Shown here one piece after another: positions 11,771-22,665 of a stretch of 64,000 bases of DNA. This DNA is from Engraulis encrasicolus (Eukaryota > Chordata > Actinopteri > Clupeiformes > Engraulidae). Each line of letters begins with the position of its first letter. The stretch's first letter is position 1. Location: assembly GCF_034702125.1 (NCBI RefSeq), contig NC_085876.1, positions 2,275,266-2,339,265 on the forward strand. Direction: 5' to 3'. A program made the position numbers and the translations under genes. The notes below the pieces were generated by a model. The model saw nothing but the letters and a program-made list of their open reading frames with translations, was not told the DNA's origin and searched no databases.

Positions 11771-11998
11771 ATGGGGCACCTAAGTCACGCCCTCTACTTC
11801 CTGGTTCATGGGGCAGAGGGAGTCAAAAAATGATTACTGGGCTTGAAAATTAGTGATTTTTGGATTTGTGGTGCATAGGTGGAGGTCCACGGTTTGGATT
11901 GGTGTCAAAAAAACACTAATTTTCGAGCCCAGTAATTATTTTTTGACTGCCTCTGCCCCATGAACCAGGAAGTAGAGGGCGTGACTTAGGTGCCCCAT
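11771..11998. mobile_element. Foldback MITE, 228 bp, arms about 85 bp
   Basis: Starts ATGGGGCACCTAAGTCACGC and ends with its reverse complement. The arms stay nearly identical through the TCAAAAAATGATTACTGGGC region to about 11855 and mirror 11913-11998. A short unique loop lies between. No TSD is evident. Confidence 0.8.
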
Positions 11999-12054
11999 AT
12001 AAGGGGGGAAACATGCAGCGCCGTTGGTCAAGCCTTCTTCCTTGGTTCATTTAA

Positions 12055-12415
12055 TTATTATTTAGACAGGGCTTTTATTTGGAACCGGCCATTATCTGTC
12101 AAATATCCTTGTGCACCCGGCCCTTAAAAGGAACCCGGCCGCTAATTGGAACTCGGCTATTATATGGAACTTTACGGTATATTAATCGTCTAAAATATTC
12201 TATATGGTAATAAATGTTGCCTACCCATTTGCGCTTGAATGTGTATTGTGTGTATGCAAGAGAAAGTGTGTGTGTGTGTGAGAGTGTGTGAGAGTGTGAG
12301 AGAGAGAGAGAGAGAGAGAGAAACCTGAACATGCGCTACCACGTGGTAAAGCGTATAGCGAGCGCTACCAAGTATAGCAAGCGCTACCAAGTATAGCAAG
12401 CGCTCCCAAGTGCCA
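12055..12415. repeat. Short degenerate minisatellites plus (GT)n/(GA)n
   Basis: At 12077-12175 the word TGGAACCCGGCC(N)TTAT recurs about five times. At 12267-12320 there are GT and GA tracts. At 12350-12415 a roughly 21-bp unit around AGCGCTACCAAGTATAGCA repeats three times. Confidence 0.7.
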
Positions 12416-13055
12416 TCTGGCGGTTGTTTGGGTACACTGCAGCTAGGCCTGGTACGTACCGAGGTGGATGACGTGGCATTACCTCGGTAAAGGGTGTGCA
12501 TTGTAGGGGGACCGACTGTATCTCCTTGCATGTCCTCCATGCTCTGGACACAGTACGTCACAGAAGTATGCCATTGTTTTAGTGTTCTTTACTTCACCCT
12601 CTAGCTACCAGAATTTTTTTTTGAATAGGCCGGAATTCTACCAAGAATTCTAAGGAAAAATTGACATTTTGGTCATATTTTAAATAATGTCAAATAACTT
12701 CAAAATACATGAAAAGTGTCAATTACAAGTTACTTTCATATTAAAGTAGAGAAAACACACTTTCAAATGGTATGTCATTTATGGATAGTTAATTGTTCAG
12801 TATTCCCATAGAGTGCCTGTGATGTGGATTAACCCTTTGGGGACGGCGCATAGAAATATCGTGCACTGGGGAACGATGGCGTTGTGGTTGTTATGGCAAT
12901 AAAATAAACATCTGCCGATAAAAAAAATGTTGTACTGACATTACTACAACCCAACCAATCAAAAAATAAAGACTTGGAAATGCTTAGTTGTGATTGGTAG
13001 CTAGGTTTATCTGTCATGTTAAAGGTACCGCCTTCAACAGCTGAGCGGCAACTCG

Positions 13056-13086
13056 AATATCCAGCTGACGCTCACAGCTGGATATT
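13056..13086. promoter_or_regulatory. Perfect 12-bp hairpin just upstream of the piggyBac start codon
   Basis: AATATCCAGCTG and CAGCTGGATATT are separated by seven bases, ending 14 bases before the ATG at 13101. It could be a leader hairpin or a subterminal protein-binding site; no function is shown. Confidence 0.4.
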
Positions 13087-13100
13087 GACGTTCACTTGTT

Positions 13101-16100
13101 ATGATGGCTGCTCCACCTCGCAAGCGCGTCCGCTACAGTCGGGATGAAGTGGTGGCTATGATGACAGAAAATAACAACGAGAGCGATATTGACAGCGAAA
13201 CCGGTGGTCTTTCAAGTGATGAGGAGTTTGCCTTGGACGAGGAGTTGCGTGGAAGCGATTCAGAAACAAGGTACGTGACGACAACTTTAGCTAGTAAGCT
13301 AGCCAACTTTTTGCCGGTGAAGTTTGAAGCTATCTCGTTGTTGTTTGTTACAGTATGTGGCCCTGCCTCTGCTAATATGAAATTATGTTCGAAAAGGTTA
13401 TAGGTTTTGATCGAGTATTCATTTCTATCAGAGGAGAAAATAATGAGCTGGTCTACTGTAGCTATTCATTCATTCAATCTGTCAGCCCGTAGGTATTACC
13501 TCAGTCTGTCAGACGCGTCAATATTCTGAGATGGTACCCCTAACTCCCGACGCTCACTTATTTTCCTCAGGGAAATTTATATTTTTCATGATTTTTATAT
13601 GTAAAGGAACTAGTATCTCTGAAGCCCCTATTTAGCTCATTAGATGTATCAGCACATTTTGTGCTTTTCTGTTCAAGAGGTCCAAGCTATGACGATAGCA
13701 TTTTGTTTCCCACAAATAAGCTAGCCAACTTTTGCCGGTGAAGTTTGAAGGTATCTTGTTGTTGTTTGTTACAGTGTGTGGCCCATTGCCTCTGCTAATA
13801 TGAAATGATGTTTGAAAAGGGCATAGGTTTTGATCGAGTATTCATTTCTATCGGAGGAGAAAATAATGAGCTGGTCTACTGTAGCGATTCATTCATTCAA
13901 TCTGTCAGCCCGTAGGTATTACCTCAGTCTGTCAGACGCGTCAATATTCTGAGATGGTACTCCCGACGCTCACTTATTTTCCTCAGGAAAATTTATATTT
14001 TTCATGATTTCTATAAGTAAAGGAAGTAGTATCTCTGAAGCCCCTATTTAGCTCATTAGATGTATCAGCACATTTTGTGCTTTTCTGTTCAAGAGGTCCA
14101 ATCTATGACGATAGCCTATTTTGTAGTCTATTTTGTTTCCCACAAATAAGCTAGCCAACTTTTGCCGGTGAAGTTTGACGGTATCTCGTTGTTGTTTGTC
14201 ACAGTATGTGACCCATTGCCTCTGCTAATATGAAATGTTGTTTGAAAAGGGCATAGGTTTTGATCGAGCATTAATTTATATCAGAGGGGGGAAAATGAGC
14301 TGGTCTGTAGCGATTCATTCATTCAATCTGTCAGCCCGTATGTATTACCTCAGTCTGTCAGACGCATCAAGATTTTGAGACGGTAGCATACTCCCGTCAC
14401 GCTCACTTACTTTCCTCAGGGAAATTTATATTTTCATGAATTTCATATGTAAAGGAAGTAGTATCTCTGAAGCCCCTATTTAACTCATAAGATGTATCAG
14501 CACATGTTGTGCTCTTCTGTTCAAGAGGTCCAAACTATGACGATATATTTTTCATATGCATGACTATAGGCTACCAATCTAAATTTATGAGGAGGAAAAA
14601 AGGCCACTTTACTGGAAGCATCTAAATGCACACTCCATGAATTAACAATGTTTATGTTTACTTTGTCTAATTTATACATTATGATTATGTAACTTAGGCC
14701 TGTAGTCCTATGTGAATCATTGTGCAAGTTTTATACTGAAAATCTGTTTTGTTGCATGTGTTATATGGAGCCAACACAATGTGCTCAAAAGTATTGTGTG
14801 CTGTCTGAGTGAGCCAACATTTTATGATTGTATGATCACCAGTGTTGTTCTCTGCTTCCCTTCTAGCTTTCATCCGGAACCAGCAGATGACCTAGAGCCT
14901 GCATCACCGAACTCAGGTCAACTACCAAGGAGCGATACGGGTAGAGGACGAGCTGGCGGACCAAGTGGAGGAGGCGGAGGAGGAGGAGGCGGAGGAGGAG
15001 GAGGAGGAGGAAGAGGAGAAGGCAGAGGAGGCGGCGGAGGAGGAGGAGGAGGAGGAAGAGGAGAAGGCAGAGGAGGCCGAAGCAGAGCAGAAGGGGGCAG
15101 AGGACGAGGAGGCGGAGGACGAGGAGGCGGAGGACGAGGCAGAGCACGGGCATCAGCTTCCAGGGTCAGAGGAGGAGTTGGGTCACTGCAGCCTGTGTTT
15201 GGTACCAACTCTTACAACACACCAGACACACCAAACCAGCTACCACCATTCACACCACTAAGACCACCAGGCTTACACCTGCCTGCAACACTCCTCAGGG
15301 GTGCAATGAGCTGTGCTCTTGATTTTTTTAAGTTGTTTTTCACAGTGGAGGTCATGACACAGATTGCACAGCATACCAATGCATATGGTTGGAGTGCTGT
15401 GCTGCATAAGCCAACATATGCCAACAAGCATGGCGAGTGGGTAGATACCACAGCAGAGGAGCTCTACAAGCTGGCAGGACTTTTATTGTACATGGGACTA
15501 GTAGACGTCAGCCCTACCAGTCGTTACTGGAGCAAAAAGAGCCTGTATCATGGTCTGTGGGGACGTTCTTTTATGACACGCGACCGATACAAGGCCTTGA
15601 TGGCTATGCTCCATATCGTAGACCCCAGTGCTGAAAGTGACTCAGAGAAGCTGTCGAAAATCTCCACCTTCATGGCCCACATCAAAGACCGGTGCATGAG
15701 TCTTTATCAGCCATTTCAGCAGGTTGCTGTTGATGAACGTATGGTAAAGTCTAAGCATCGCTCTGGAATTCGTCAATTTATGCCAAACAAACCAGTAAAG
15801 TGGGGAATCAAATTGTGGGTTTTGGCAGACAGTGCCAACGGGTATTCTTATGATTTTAATGTGTATATTGGGAAAAGGGCTGGGCATAAAGTGTCTGAAA
15901 ATGGTTTGGCCTATGACACGGTGATGGAGCTGGCCGCACCACTCCTACACCAGGGTTACCACTTTTATTTTGATAATTTCTATTCGTCAGTCAAGTTAAT
16001 CAAGGACTTATATACCTCATTAACACCAGCCACGGGGACGGCAAGTGAGAACAGGAGGAACTTCCCTGACTCGATGAAAAAGGGAAAGGAATGGGCCAAA

Positions 16101-16784
16101 AGCCAAGAACGGGGGGGCATGAGATGGGAAAGGGATGGGGTTTGTCTTGCCCTGCAGTGGATGGACAGTAGGCCGGTGACTGTGCTCTCCACCATCAGTA
16201 ATGCCAATGATTTTGTTATTGTGCAGAGAAGAGAGAGAAATGGTGAGAGGTGGCGCACACTGCAGGTGCAACAACCCAGGGTAATACAACAATACAATCA
16301 GTTCATGAATGGTGTGGACAGATCTGACCAGCTCATGACCAATAACAATGTCTTGAGGAAGTGCATGAAATGGTGGAAAACTCTTTTTTTTCATATGGTG
16401 GACATGGCTGTTGTTAACAGCTTCATTTTGTTTCAGTTGCATAGGTCACAACAGCCAGATAATGTTTTGTTAAAACGGCCTAGGCAGTATTCGCTGGGGG
16501 AGTACAGGGAGGAGTTAGTCAGACAGTTGGCAGGGTTGGAGGAATATGCCGATCCTCCAGTGTTCAAGCCTCCAAAGAGGGAGCAAGGAGCTTTTCACAC
16601 TGTGCACCTACCAAAATTTAGCACTACCAAGCGTAATTGTAAAGTGTGCTATGCGAGGACCAAGAAGGAATACAAAGTATATTCTTTCTGTGATGCGCCT
16701 CAATGTAAAGTGTATCTACACTGTACAGCAGAGAAAAACTGTTTTGCACTTTGGCACAGCCAAGACTATCACAAGGAATTGTGA
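13101..16784 (+). CDS. piggyBac transposase, two exons (13101-13270 and 14867-16784), 695 residues
   Basis: Exon 1 starts at ATG 13101, encodes a basic PPRKRVRYSR stretch then an acidic region, and ends with donor GTACGT at 13271. The acceptor TTCTAG ends at 14866. The join keeps frame (AG plus C) and gives 2088 nt including stop. Residues about 82-161 are a Gly/Arg-rich run made by a (GGA)n-like tract. The DDE_Tnp_1_7-type catalytic region spans about 205-582, with Asp346 (AVDERM), Asp426 (YFDNFYSS) and Asp541 (GVDRSDQ), the three aspartates expected for piggyBac DNA cleavage and joining. A Cys/His-rich C-terminal domain (about 647-689) begins CKVC and resembles the TIR-binding ring/zinc domain. 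Length is close to the family norm plus the Gly-rich insert. The unspliced frame from 14712 is also open but would lack exon 1. The enzyme would act in the nucleus at TTAA sites. No disabling change is visible, but the intron is a prediction. Confidence 0.85.
13296..14546 (+). repeat. Three tandem repeats of about 422-430 bp in the transposase intron
   Basis: Units begin with AAGCTAGCCAACTTT at 13296, 13718 and 14148. They share the landmarks TTTTGATCGAG, CAATCTGTCAGCCCGTA and GTATCAGCACAT. Divergence is a few percent plus small indels. The third unit decays after about 14546. The repeats lie wholly inside the intron. Confidence 0.9.
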
Positions 16785-17082
16785 GACAGTGTGTTTCTTG
16801 AAAATGTGTTCTGTTCGGGATCAGCAGATTGTCACTATTATTATTTATTTATAATAATTTATAATATTTATTTATTTCAGTGTTATTTATCTATGAATGT
16901 ATTCATCTATTTATAAATGTAAATATTTCTATGAAGCAATCTATGCATTGTTTTTCCATTGTTATTAACAACAACAACAACAAAAGGGGGTGGGGGGTGG
17001 GGGGGTCATCTGTATTCATCCAATTGTCCAATACATCCATTGTCCTGTTTCAATCCAAATACATTTTTTACAAACAGGAAAC

Positions 17083-17088
17083 AATAAA
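17083..17088 (+). promoter_or_regulatory. Poly(A) signal AATAAA for the piggyBac transposase
   Basis: AATAAA lies about 300 bases after the stop at 16784, still inside the element. The only other candidates nearby are AT-rich runs without the hexamer. Confidence 0.55.
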
Positions 17089-17651
17089 AAAATGGTTTAT
17101 TGCACCAGATTTTGTTGTATTTTTGTATTCACTTCTAGTGCATAGCTAGTTCTCTCTTCTGGTAATGTGAATGTCAGTAAAAGAATTCTCGCAGCATTCT
17201 AAATTGATATAACTGTTTTTTTGCACCCATAACTAAATGTGTCATATCTTTTGAACAGTATGTCCTAGCCACATAAACTTTATACCTTTATGTAGCACAC
17301 AAAATTCTGAACATTTGATACACTCTATATTTTTGTCTATCTAATACAGAAATATGTCAAAAAAGGATTTATGTCTGGAATTTTCATTTTTTTAACGGAT
17401 TTTTGTACAAGTACCTACTGATCTTTGTCAAGATATTTACTTAATGAATGAAAACTATATGCTGAAATTTATATCATTTTGTAGCCCTGGTTCTCCTGAT
17501 TACAATGGTATATAGAACACATTTGGTGTATGTAACACAACTTAGAAACACTGAATTTTATGGAAGGTCTTCATGCAGCACCACAAAATGGAATCTTTAT
17601 CATCGTCGCGAAAGGGTTAAATGCTAAAAATGTGATAAAATCCGATATTAT

Positions 17652-17740
17652 CTAGGCCTATCTATCTATATATCTATATATCTAGGCCTATCTATCTATC
17701 TATCTATCGATCTCTCTATCCTTCGTCTATCCATCCATCC
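17652..17740. repeat. (TCTA)n-like microsatellite
   Basis: Interrupted TCTA/ATCC units begin about 35 bases beyond the right end of the piggyBac element. Confidence 0.85.
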
Positions 17741-17804
17741 ATCAGGGGTCAAAGTTGAACAATGATCATGTGACGACAACAAATGTCGTTCACCCAAAAG
17801 TCCT

Positions 17805-18475
17805 GGGCCCTCATTTATCAAGCGTTCTTAGGCACAGATCTGTGCGTAAAGCGTGCATGTGATAATTCCTGAGTGAAGATGGGATTTATGAACATGTACT
17901 TGAATGTAGAAATGTGCCTAAATCTACGCACACCTCAGACCATGCGTGTGAGTGGAAGAAACACGAAATTGCAAATAATATTGACCGTGCAAGCTACAGT
18001 TTGCTTTGAATGACAATGGAGTATGACAGTGTGCTATTTTACAGTGTTTTCGTTCATGTGTGTCTCCTTCTTTTACTTATTTTGAAACACGGTCCTCCTC
18101 CTGTCGAGAGCACCTCCACTTCTGCCACAGAAATGGTTCTATCTCCGCACTTCCCGCCAGCGCTTCGACTGGCGCGTGTGTCCGCGTGTGTTCATGTGTG
18201 TCCGAACAGGGTGGCGCCTTCAAATTAACATGGCATTTGAATATATTTTAATACCATATATGGTTACTTGGAGGCGTTTCGGGATGCTAATTGCCCCGAA
18301 TGCGCGCGTGCACAGTGATTTGGAAGGTGTGGGATTTATCATGCAGACGTGTGCGTAGGAGCAGCCAACGCACGTTTGATAAATCCCGATTTTTCTGTAC
18401 TTGCGAACATTCTAAATTTCACTCCTAAGACACAATTTAGAAGACATTCTACGAGCTGATGATAAATGAGCCCCC
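17805..18475. mobile_element. MITE-like element with inverted ends, 671 bp
   Basis: Starts GGGCCCTCATTTATCA and ends TGATAAATGAGCCCCC, an inverted repeat with few mismatches. Interior inverted similarity (GATTTATGAACA near the left, ATAAATCCCGAT near the right) supports longer decayed arms. I see no clear TSD. The ORFs inside (18010-18358) are not recognised. Confidence 0.65.
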
Positions 18476-20181
18476 TGTTTTCAAGCGGTTTCAAGAGGTA
18501 TAACTGTAATGGACTACACTAGCTAATAATGTTTGAACTAAACCATGCCAAAGACGTGTAAAGATAACCGTAGAAGTGTCCGCGATAGCAGACAGGACAT
18601 GAATGGAGCTGTAAGGAAGTTTCCCCTCCCAATTTGGCACAGGTAAGGCGCGCCAGGCATCACCGACTACGGAATTGAAGTGCTACAAACACCACGTTGG
18701 TAGGCTATTATTGGAAGTTAGCATTCAACTCAACGTCTTCACGCACATTTTTATGAAGGACAACGTGGAGTAGTAACAGTCCTTGACTGCTTTGCCAAAG
18801 CTGACACGCAAAATGAGTAGCCTATCATGCTGCGCTTCCTTCACACGATGCGCCTGTTACGCAGAGCTGTCGCTGTTCGTTGTTCCAGGAAACTAAGATA
18901 GTTGGATACCAACATATGGTTTGACTCTGAAAACACACCGAAGACAGTTTACATTTTTAATATGTAGCATGTAGACATCGGCTGGACAGTTGTGTTTGCT
19001 ATTTAGGACCATGGCAGAACTCATCACAGTTGAACACCATCTCATAAGCCTAATTAAACAACATGATCTAAAAATAGCCTAAATAGTCATAAACACGTGC
19101 TGTTAACCATGAAAATAGATCGAAGAGGGTTGGAAGTTTTCATATTTAGTGTATATTGGTTGTAGAAACAGAATGGTTGTGTTTGTAGCCATCCAATCTC
19201 GGACGGCCGTCATTTGAATTGACGGCAAATTGCCAAATCGCATAAAGCGGCGCATCTCGTAATAAAATCTAAAATACTGAAAAATAATATAATATAAACA
19301 TATAGTTTTTATACTGAAAGTATATCGAGGAGGGTCTGTAATATTGAGCTAAAGTGTTTGAAAGCTGGAAAAACTGCATGATGACGGCCGTTCAGCCGTA
19401 TTTTCATATGAAAATATTCCGGCCGGCCGCGGCCGTTCTGGTACAGATCCAGCCGGACGTTCATGGCCGTTATGGTAGCTAGAGGGTTAATGGCCTGTAC
19501 TGTGTCATTTCTGCACAATGCAATTCCCCCTTTAAACTGCACTAATTTCAATATTAAGCCCCTTTGTAGATTTGTCTAGAATATAGTGGTCTTCCCTTTT
19601 TGATGTTTGCTGCTGTCTGTTATTTAGCCTAACCAAAGCAACCATGCAAGGAACATTAATAAAGTAGTGGTATTAATTTTTTGTTAAGGCCAATTCAGAA
19701 AAGGGACTAGATGTTCAAAATGGTGAACTAGCACAGTTCTGTTGCTTCACTCTTTGTTGTTTGGTCAAAGTAGCAGACTGTACTGTGCTCAAAGATGGAA
19801 ATGATTCACATCCCTAAATGTGGTCATTACAGCATTGCCATCCAGTGCTTTGCCCAAATCTTGGAAAAGCATGGTTATAGTTACACCATCTTGAATGGTG
19901 TGCTTTAGAAAATAGTTGCTGTACCTCAAGATGTTGGACATCCCGCTTTTCTGTTGCATGCATTGTCCCCGAGTACAGCATGTACTTGTTTTGTTCTTAA
20001 GCCACTGTGAGCTTGAAATGCTGGGCACATAACACAGCTTCTGACCCACTAAGTGATACAGGTGGAGTGGATTCTCAGGGTTCCCCATGCTATAGAGCCA
20101 GATGTTTTACCTCTTTCTTGTAGTGGGTTTCATCAGCCTTGATGAAACCCACCAGTTTTGTGTTGTCCGCAAAGTTCACCT
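18476..20181. other. Mostly non-coding stretch
   Basis: A short ATG frame at 18546 ending at a GTAAGG donor (about 18642) is exon-like but too short to assign. A GC-rich patch with repeated GGCCGT/ACGGCC words lies at 19200-19480 and ends AGAGGGTTAA, which could be the right end of a decayed piggyBac-type MITE, though no left end was found. A minus-strand ORF at 19789-20088 (99 codons) is unassigned. Confidence 0.3.
20123..20152. repeat. Perfect 13-bp inverted repeat, 4-base loop
   Basis: GTGGGTTTCATCA, loop GCCT, then TGATGAAACCCAC. It could form a strong hairpin; function unknown. Confidence 0.85.
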
Positions 20182-20384
20182 GGGGCCTACACTACAAAGC
20201 TGGTTCAGCAGTAAAGAGGTAAATAATCAAGAAAATGAGGACTCCGCTCTTCTATTAGATTATTTACCTCAACTAAACCTGGGGTGTGTTTTTTTGACAC
20301 ATCTTTGCTAACTGGTTAGCAACAATGCTTTTGACAAACTGGGTTCTGTTTTTTCTCCTGAACCAGCTTTGTAGTATAGGCCCC
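20182..20384. mobile_element. MITE with 27-bp terminal inverted repeats, 203 bp
   Basis: Left end GGGGCCTACACTACAAAGC continuing TGGTTCAG; right end is its near-perfect reverse complement ending TAGTATAGGCCCC. It lies in the predicted last intron of the composite gene, about 180 bases before the final exon. No TSD is obvious. Confidence 0.8.
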
Positions 20385-20565
20385 AGCTGGTGGAAGCAGA
20401 CAGTGCCTCTCGAAATACAGTGATTCGATATCAGAATTTAATCAAAAATGGGGCTGAAATGGTAAAATACTGACCTTTTTTCTTTGTCAAAGTTGTCTGA
20501 ACATGGCACACCATGTGTATTTGGGTGTTTCAACAACTGTGTTTTTGTGTTCTTACTTTACATAG

Positions 20566-20702
20566 GTACTTTTTCAACATCAATCCAGAGAAGGGCACAA
20601 AGGTCGAGACGAGAAAAAAACAAGAAGCAACTGCCGGTAAACCCTAGGGTCCTTACCCTCATCGCTGATCTAGCAGATCATGAGTGGAGAGAGACTAATT
20701 AA
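20566..20702 (+). pseudogene. Last exon of the SAM-like composite gene
   Basis: Acceptor TTTACATAG ends at 20565. The frame reads YFFNINPEKGTKVE, a Lys-rich stretch, then LPVNPRVLTLIADLADHEWRE and a stop TAA at 20700-20702. This is the conserved C-terminal end of the fish SAMD3-like multi-copy family as I recall it. It is intact here. The phase fits the donor at 6647 (AG plus G). Because upstream exons carry stops and frameshifts and the middle exons are absent, the locus is a pseudogene, although a truncated product cannot be excluded. Confidence 0.65.
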
Positions 20703-21167
20703 CACTCTGGATACCCACTCCAGCTATGTGATGGCTTCATAGGTACGCACACTCATGCTCCCAATCTAGTGGTGCCACTCCTTTAGCGGTGCCACATGTA
20801 GGCCCACATACTGCCCTGCACCTACCTTCAGGTGCATCAATCTCTTGAGTGCGTGCGCGCGTACACACACACACACACACACACACACCTCTGAAAGAAC
20901 TCCAGTGTACATACGCACACACATACTTAGCCGCAACGCCCCGCAGTCGTACCGAGACTGCTCCTTGGGACTTTCCCCAAAACAACTTCATTCATGACGG
21001 ACATTTGTGATATGCATCAAGTGATATGCAAGTGTAGGGGCTGTTATTGGAATGTATTGCTCTTTTTTGTTCGTTTTTTTCAAAGGCCTTCTTGAATGGG
21101 TGTCTGCTGGATTTTACAGGTAATGACTGACTACACTTGTGAAAATGCTATTTTCATAATGTGCATA

Positions 21168-22388
21168 CTTACTTACTTACTGCCCATTTTGCCTCCTGGC
21201 AAGTAGGGCTGCAACAAAGGTTCTCCACTCCGGTCTGTTCTGTGCTTTTTTCTGGATACTATCCCATGTGAGGCTCATAGATTTCATTTCTTCCTCAACT
21301 GTGCGCCTCCAGGTGTTTTTAGGTCGTCCTCTCCTTCTTCTTCCTTCAGGTGTCCATCGTAGGGCTACTCTTGGGATGCTGTCTTGCTCCCTCTTCAAAA
21401 CATGTCCAATTCAGTTCCAGCGTCGCTTTACTATTATGGTCTCCAAGCTGTCTTGTTGGCACCTAGTAAGCAGCTCTTTGTTGGAGATCTTATTGGGGCA
21501 GAAAATCCTACATATCCTTCTCAGACTTCTTGTATGGAACACTGATAGTTTGCACAGGTCACTTGATGTCATCCTCCAGCATTCTGCTCCATACAAGAGG
21601 GTAGATAGCACACAGCTCTGGTAGATTTTAAGTTTTGTCTTGGTTTTGTATTGTTGGGACTTCCATATATTGTTCAACATTCTAAAAGCATTTGTGGCTT
21701 TATTGATTCTGCTTCTTATGTCATTGTGCGCACCCCCATCAGTTGTTACAGTGCTGCCAAGGTAGGTGAACTCCTTGGTTGTCATCAGAGCTTCATCATA
21801 AACATGGATCGGATGTGGGTCTGGGATGTTCAATGTCATCACTTCAGATTTTCGGTTGTTGATCTTCAGGCCAACTTGTTGTGCAAAGTAGTCGAGTCGT
21901 GATGTTTTCTCTTGTATATGTTGGTGTGTGTGTGATAGTAGTGCTAGATCATCAGCAAAATCCAGGTCATCCAATGCTGAGAAGAGGGTCCATCTTATAC
22001 CTCTTGTTTTTCCTTCAGTTGTGCGACGCATTACCCAGTCTATGACGATATTGAAGAGTAATGCAGACATCACACATCCTTGTCTGACTCCTGTCTTTAC
22101 ATGAAAGGACAAGCTACTGTTTCCTACTCTGCAGTTGAAGTTGTTATAGTGTTGTTATATTGTCTTGATGAGGTCTGCTATGTGTTGAGGAATACCATAC
22201 ATCCTTAGGATGTTCCAGAGGCTTTCTCGGTGTATGCTGTCGAAAGCCTTTTCGAAATCAACAAAATTAATGTATAATTGCCTCTGCCATTCTGTACATT
22301 GCTCTATAATATTCCTCAGTGCAAATATCTGGTCAATGCATCCTCTCCCCTTACGAAAACCTGCCTGCTCTTTCCTAAGCTTGTCATC
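21168..22388 (-). mobile_element. 5'-truncated non-LTR retrotransposon (RTE-like?), reverse transcriptase remnant
   Basis: On the minus strand a single frame runs from 22388 to a stop just below 21180. It is broken only by TAA at 22155-22157 and a Trp-to-stop TGA at about 21399-21401. It encodes the RT core: RKGRGCIDQIF, VDFEKAFDSIHR, TGVRQGCVMSALLFN, the catalytic FADDLALL, LLYGAECW, and a C-terminal GRPKNTWRRTVEEEM segment. The endonuclease domain is absent, so the copy is 5'-truncated. The 3' tail on the minus strand is (AGTA)n, seen on the plus strand as CTTACTTACTTACT. A 13-bp duplication CATAATGTGCATA flanks it (21155-21167 and 22389-22401). The short-repeat tail favours an RTE-type clade over L1, but the clade is not certain. 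It is immobile by itself. Confidence 0.85.
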
Positions 22389-22665
22389 CATAATGTGCAT
22401 AGAGTAAGTTTAATACATCTGTTGAGATGCAAAAGAAAAGTAAGGTCAATAGTAAAATATAACTGACAGTGTTCCAGAAACCTGCTTAATGGCGATTGAA
22501 TTGACTGCTTTGCCTCTCTTCAGGCGTTGAATCAGAACCTCAGGAAATCTTTCAGTAGGAATTTCAAAAAACGCTCCGAGTTTAAGAGGAGAGGTGAGCA
22601 GAATCGTTGCAACAGAACTGTGTGTCCGTGTCCTACTAAGCAAGCCTCGACAGAAATATCCTTTG

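Larger units (their letters stand above)
12833..17616 (+). mobile_element. Complete piggyBac transposon, 4.78 kb, flanked by TTAA
   Basis: The left end is TTAA (12829-12832) followed by CCCTTTGGGGACG. The right end is CGTCGCGAAAGGG followed by TTAA (17617-17620). The ends are imperfect inverted repeats (CCCTTT then G/C changes then GACG), and TTAA target duplication is the hallmark of piggyBac. Inside is one two-exon transposase gene on the plus strand, an intron with three tandem repeats, and a poly(A) signal at 17083. The element sits inside the predicted last intron of the older SAM-like composite gene, so it inserted after that gene arrived. Matching TTAA, recognisable ends and an open transposase all suggest a fairly recent insertion. 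Confidence 0.9.

Noticed and set aside
14965..15261. Glu/Ala-rich open frame overlapping the piggyBac transposase, and Pro/Leu-rich frames on the opposite strand
   Set aside because: All are frame shadows of the (GGA)n-like tract; the catalytic frame continues through 16784.
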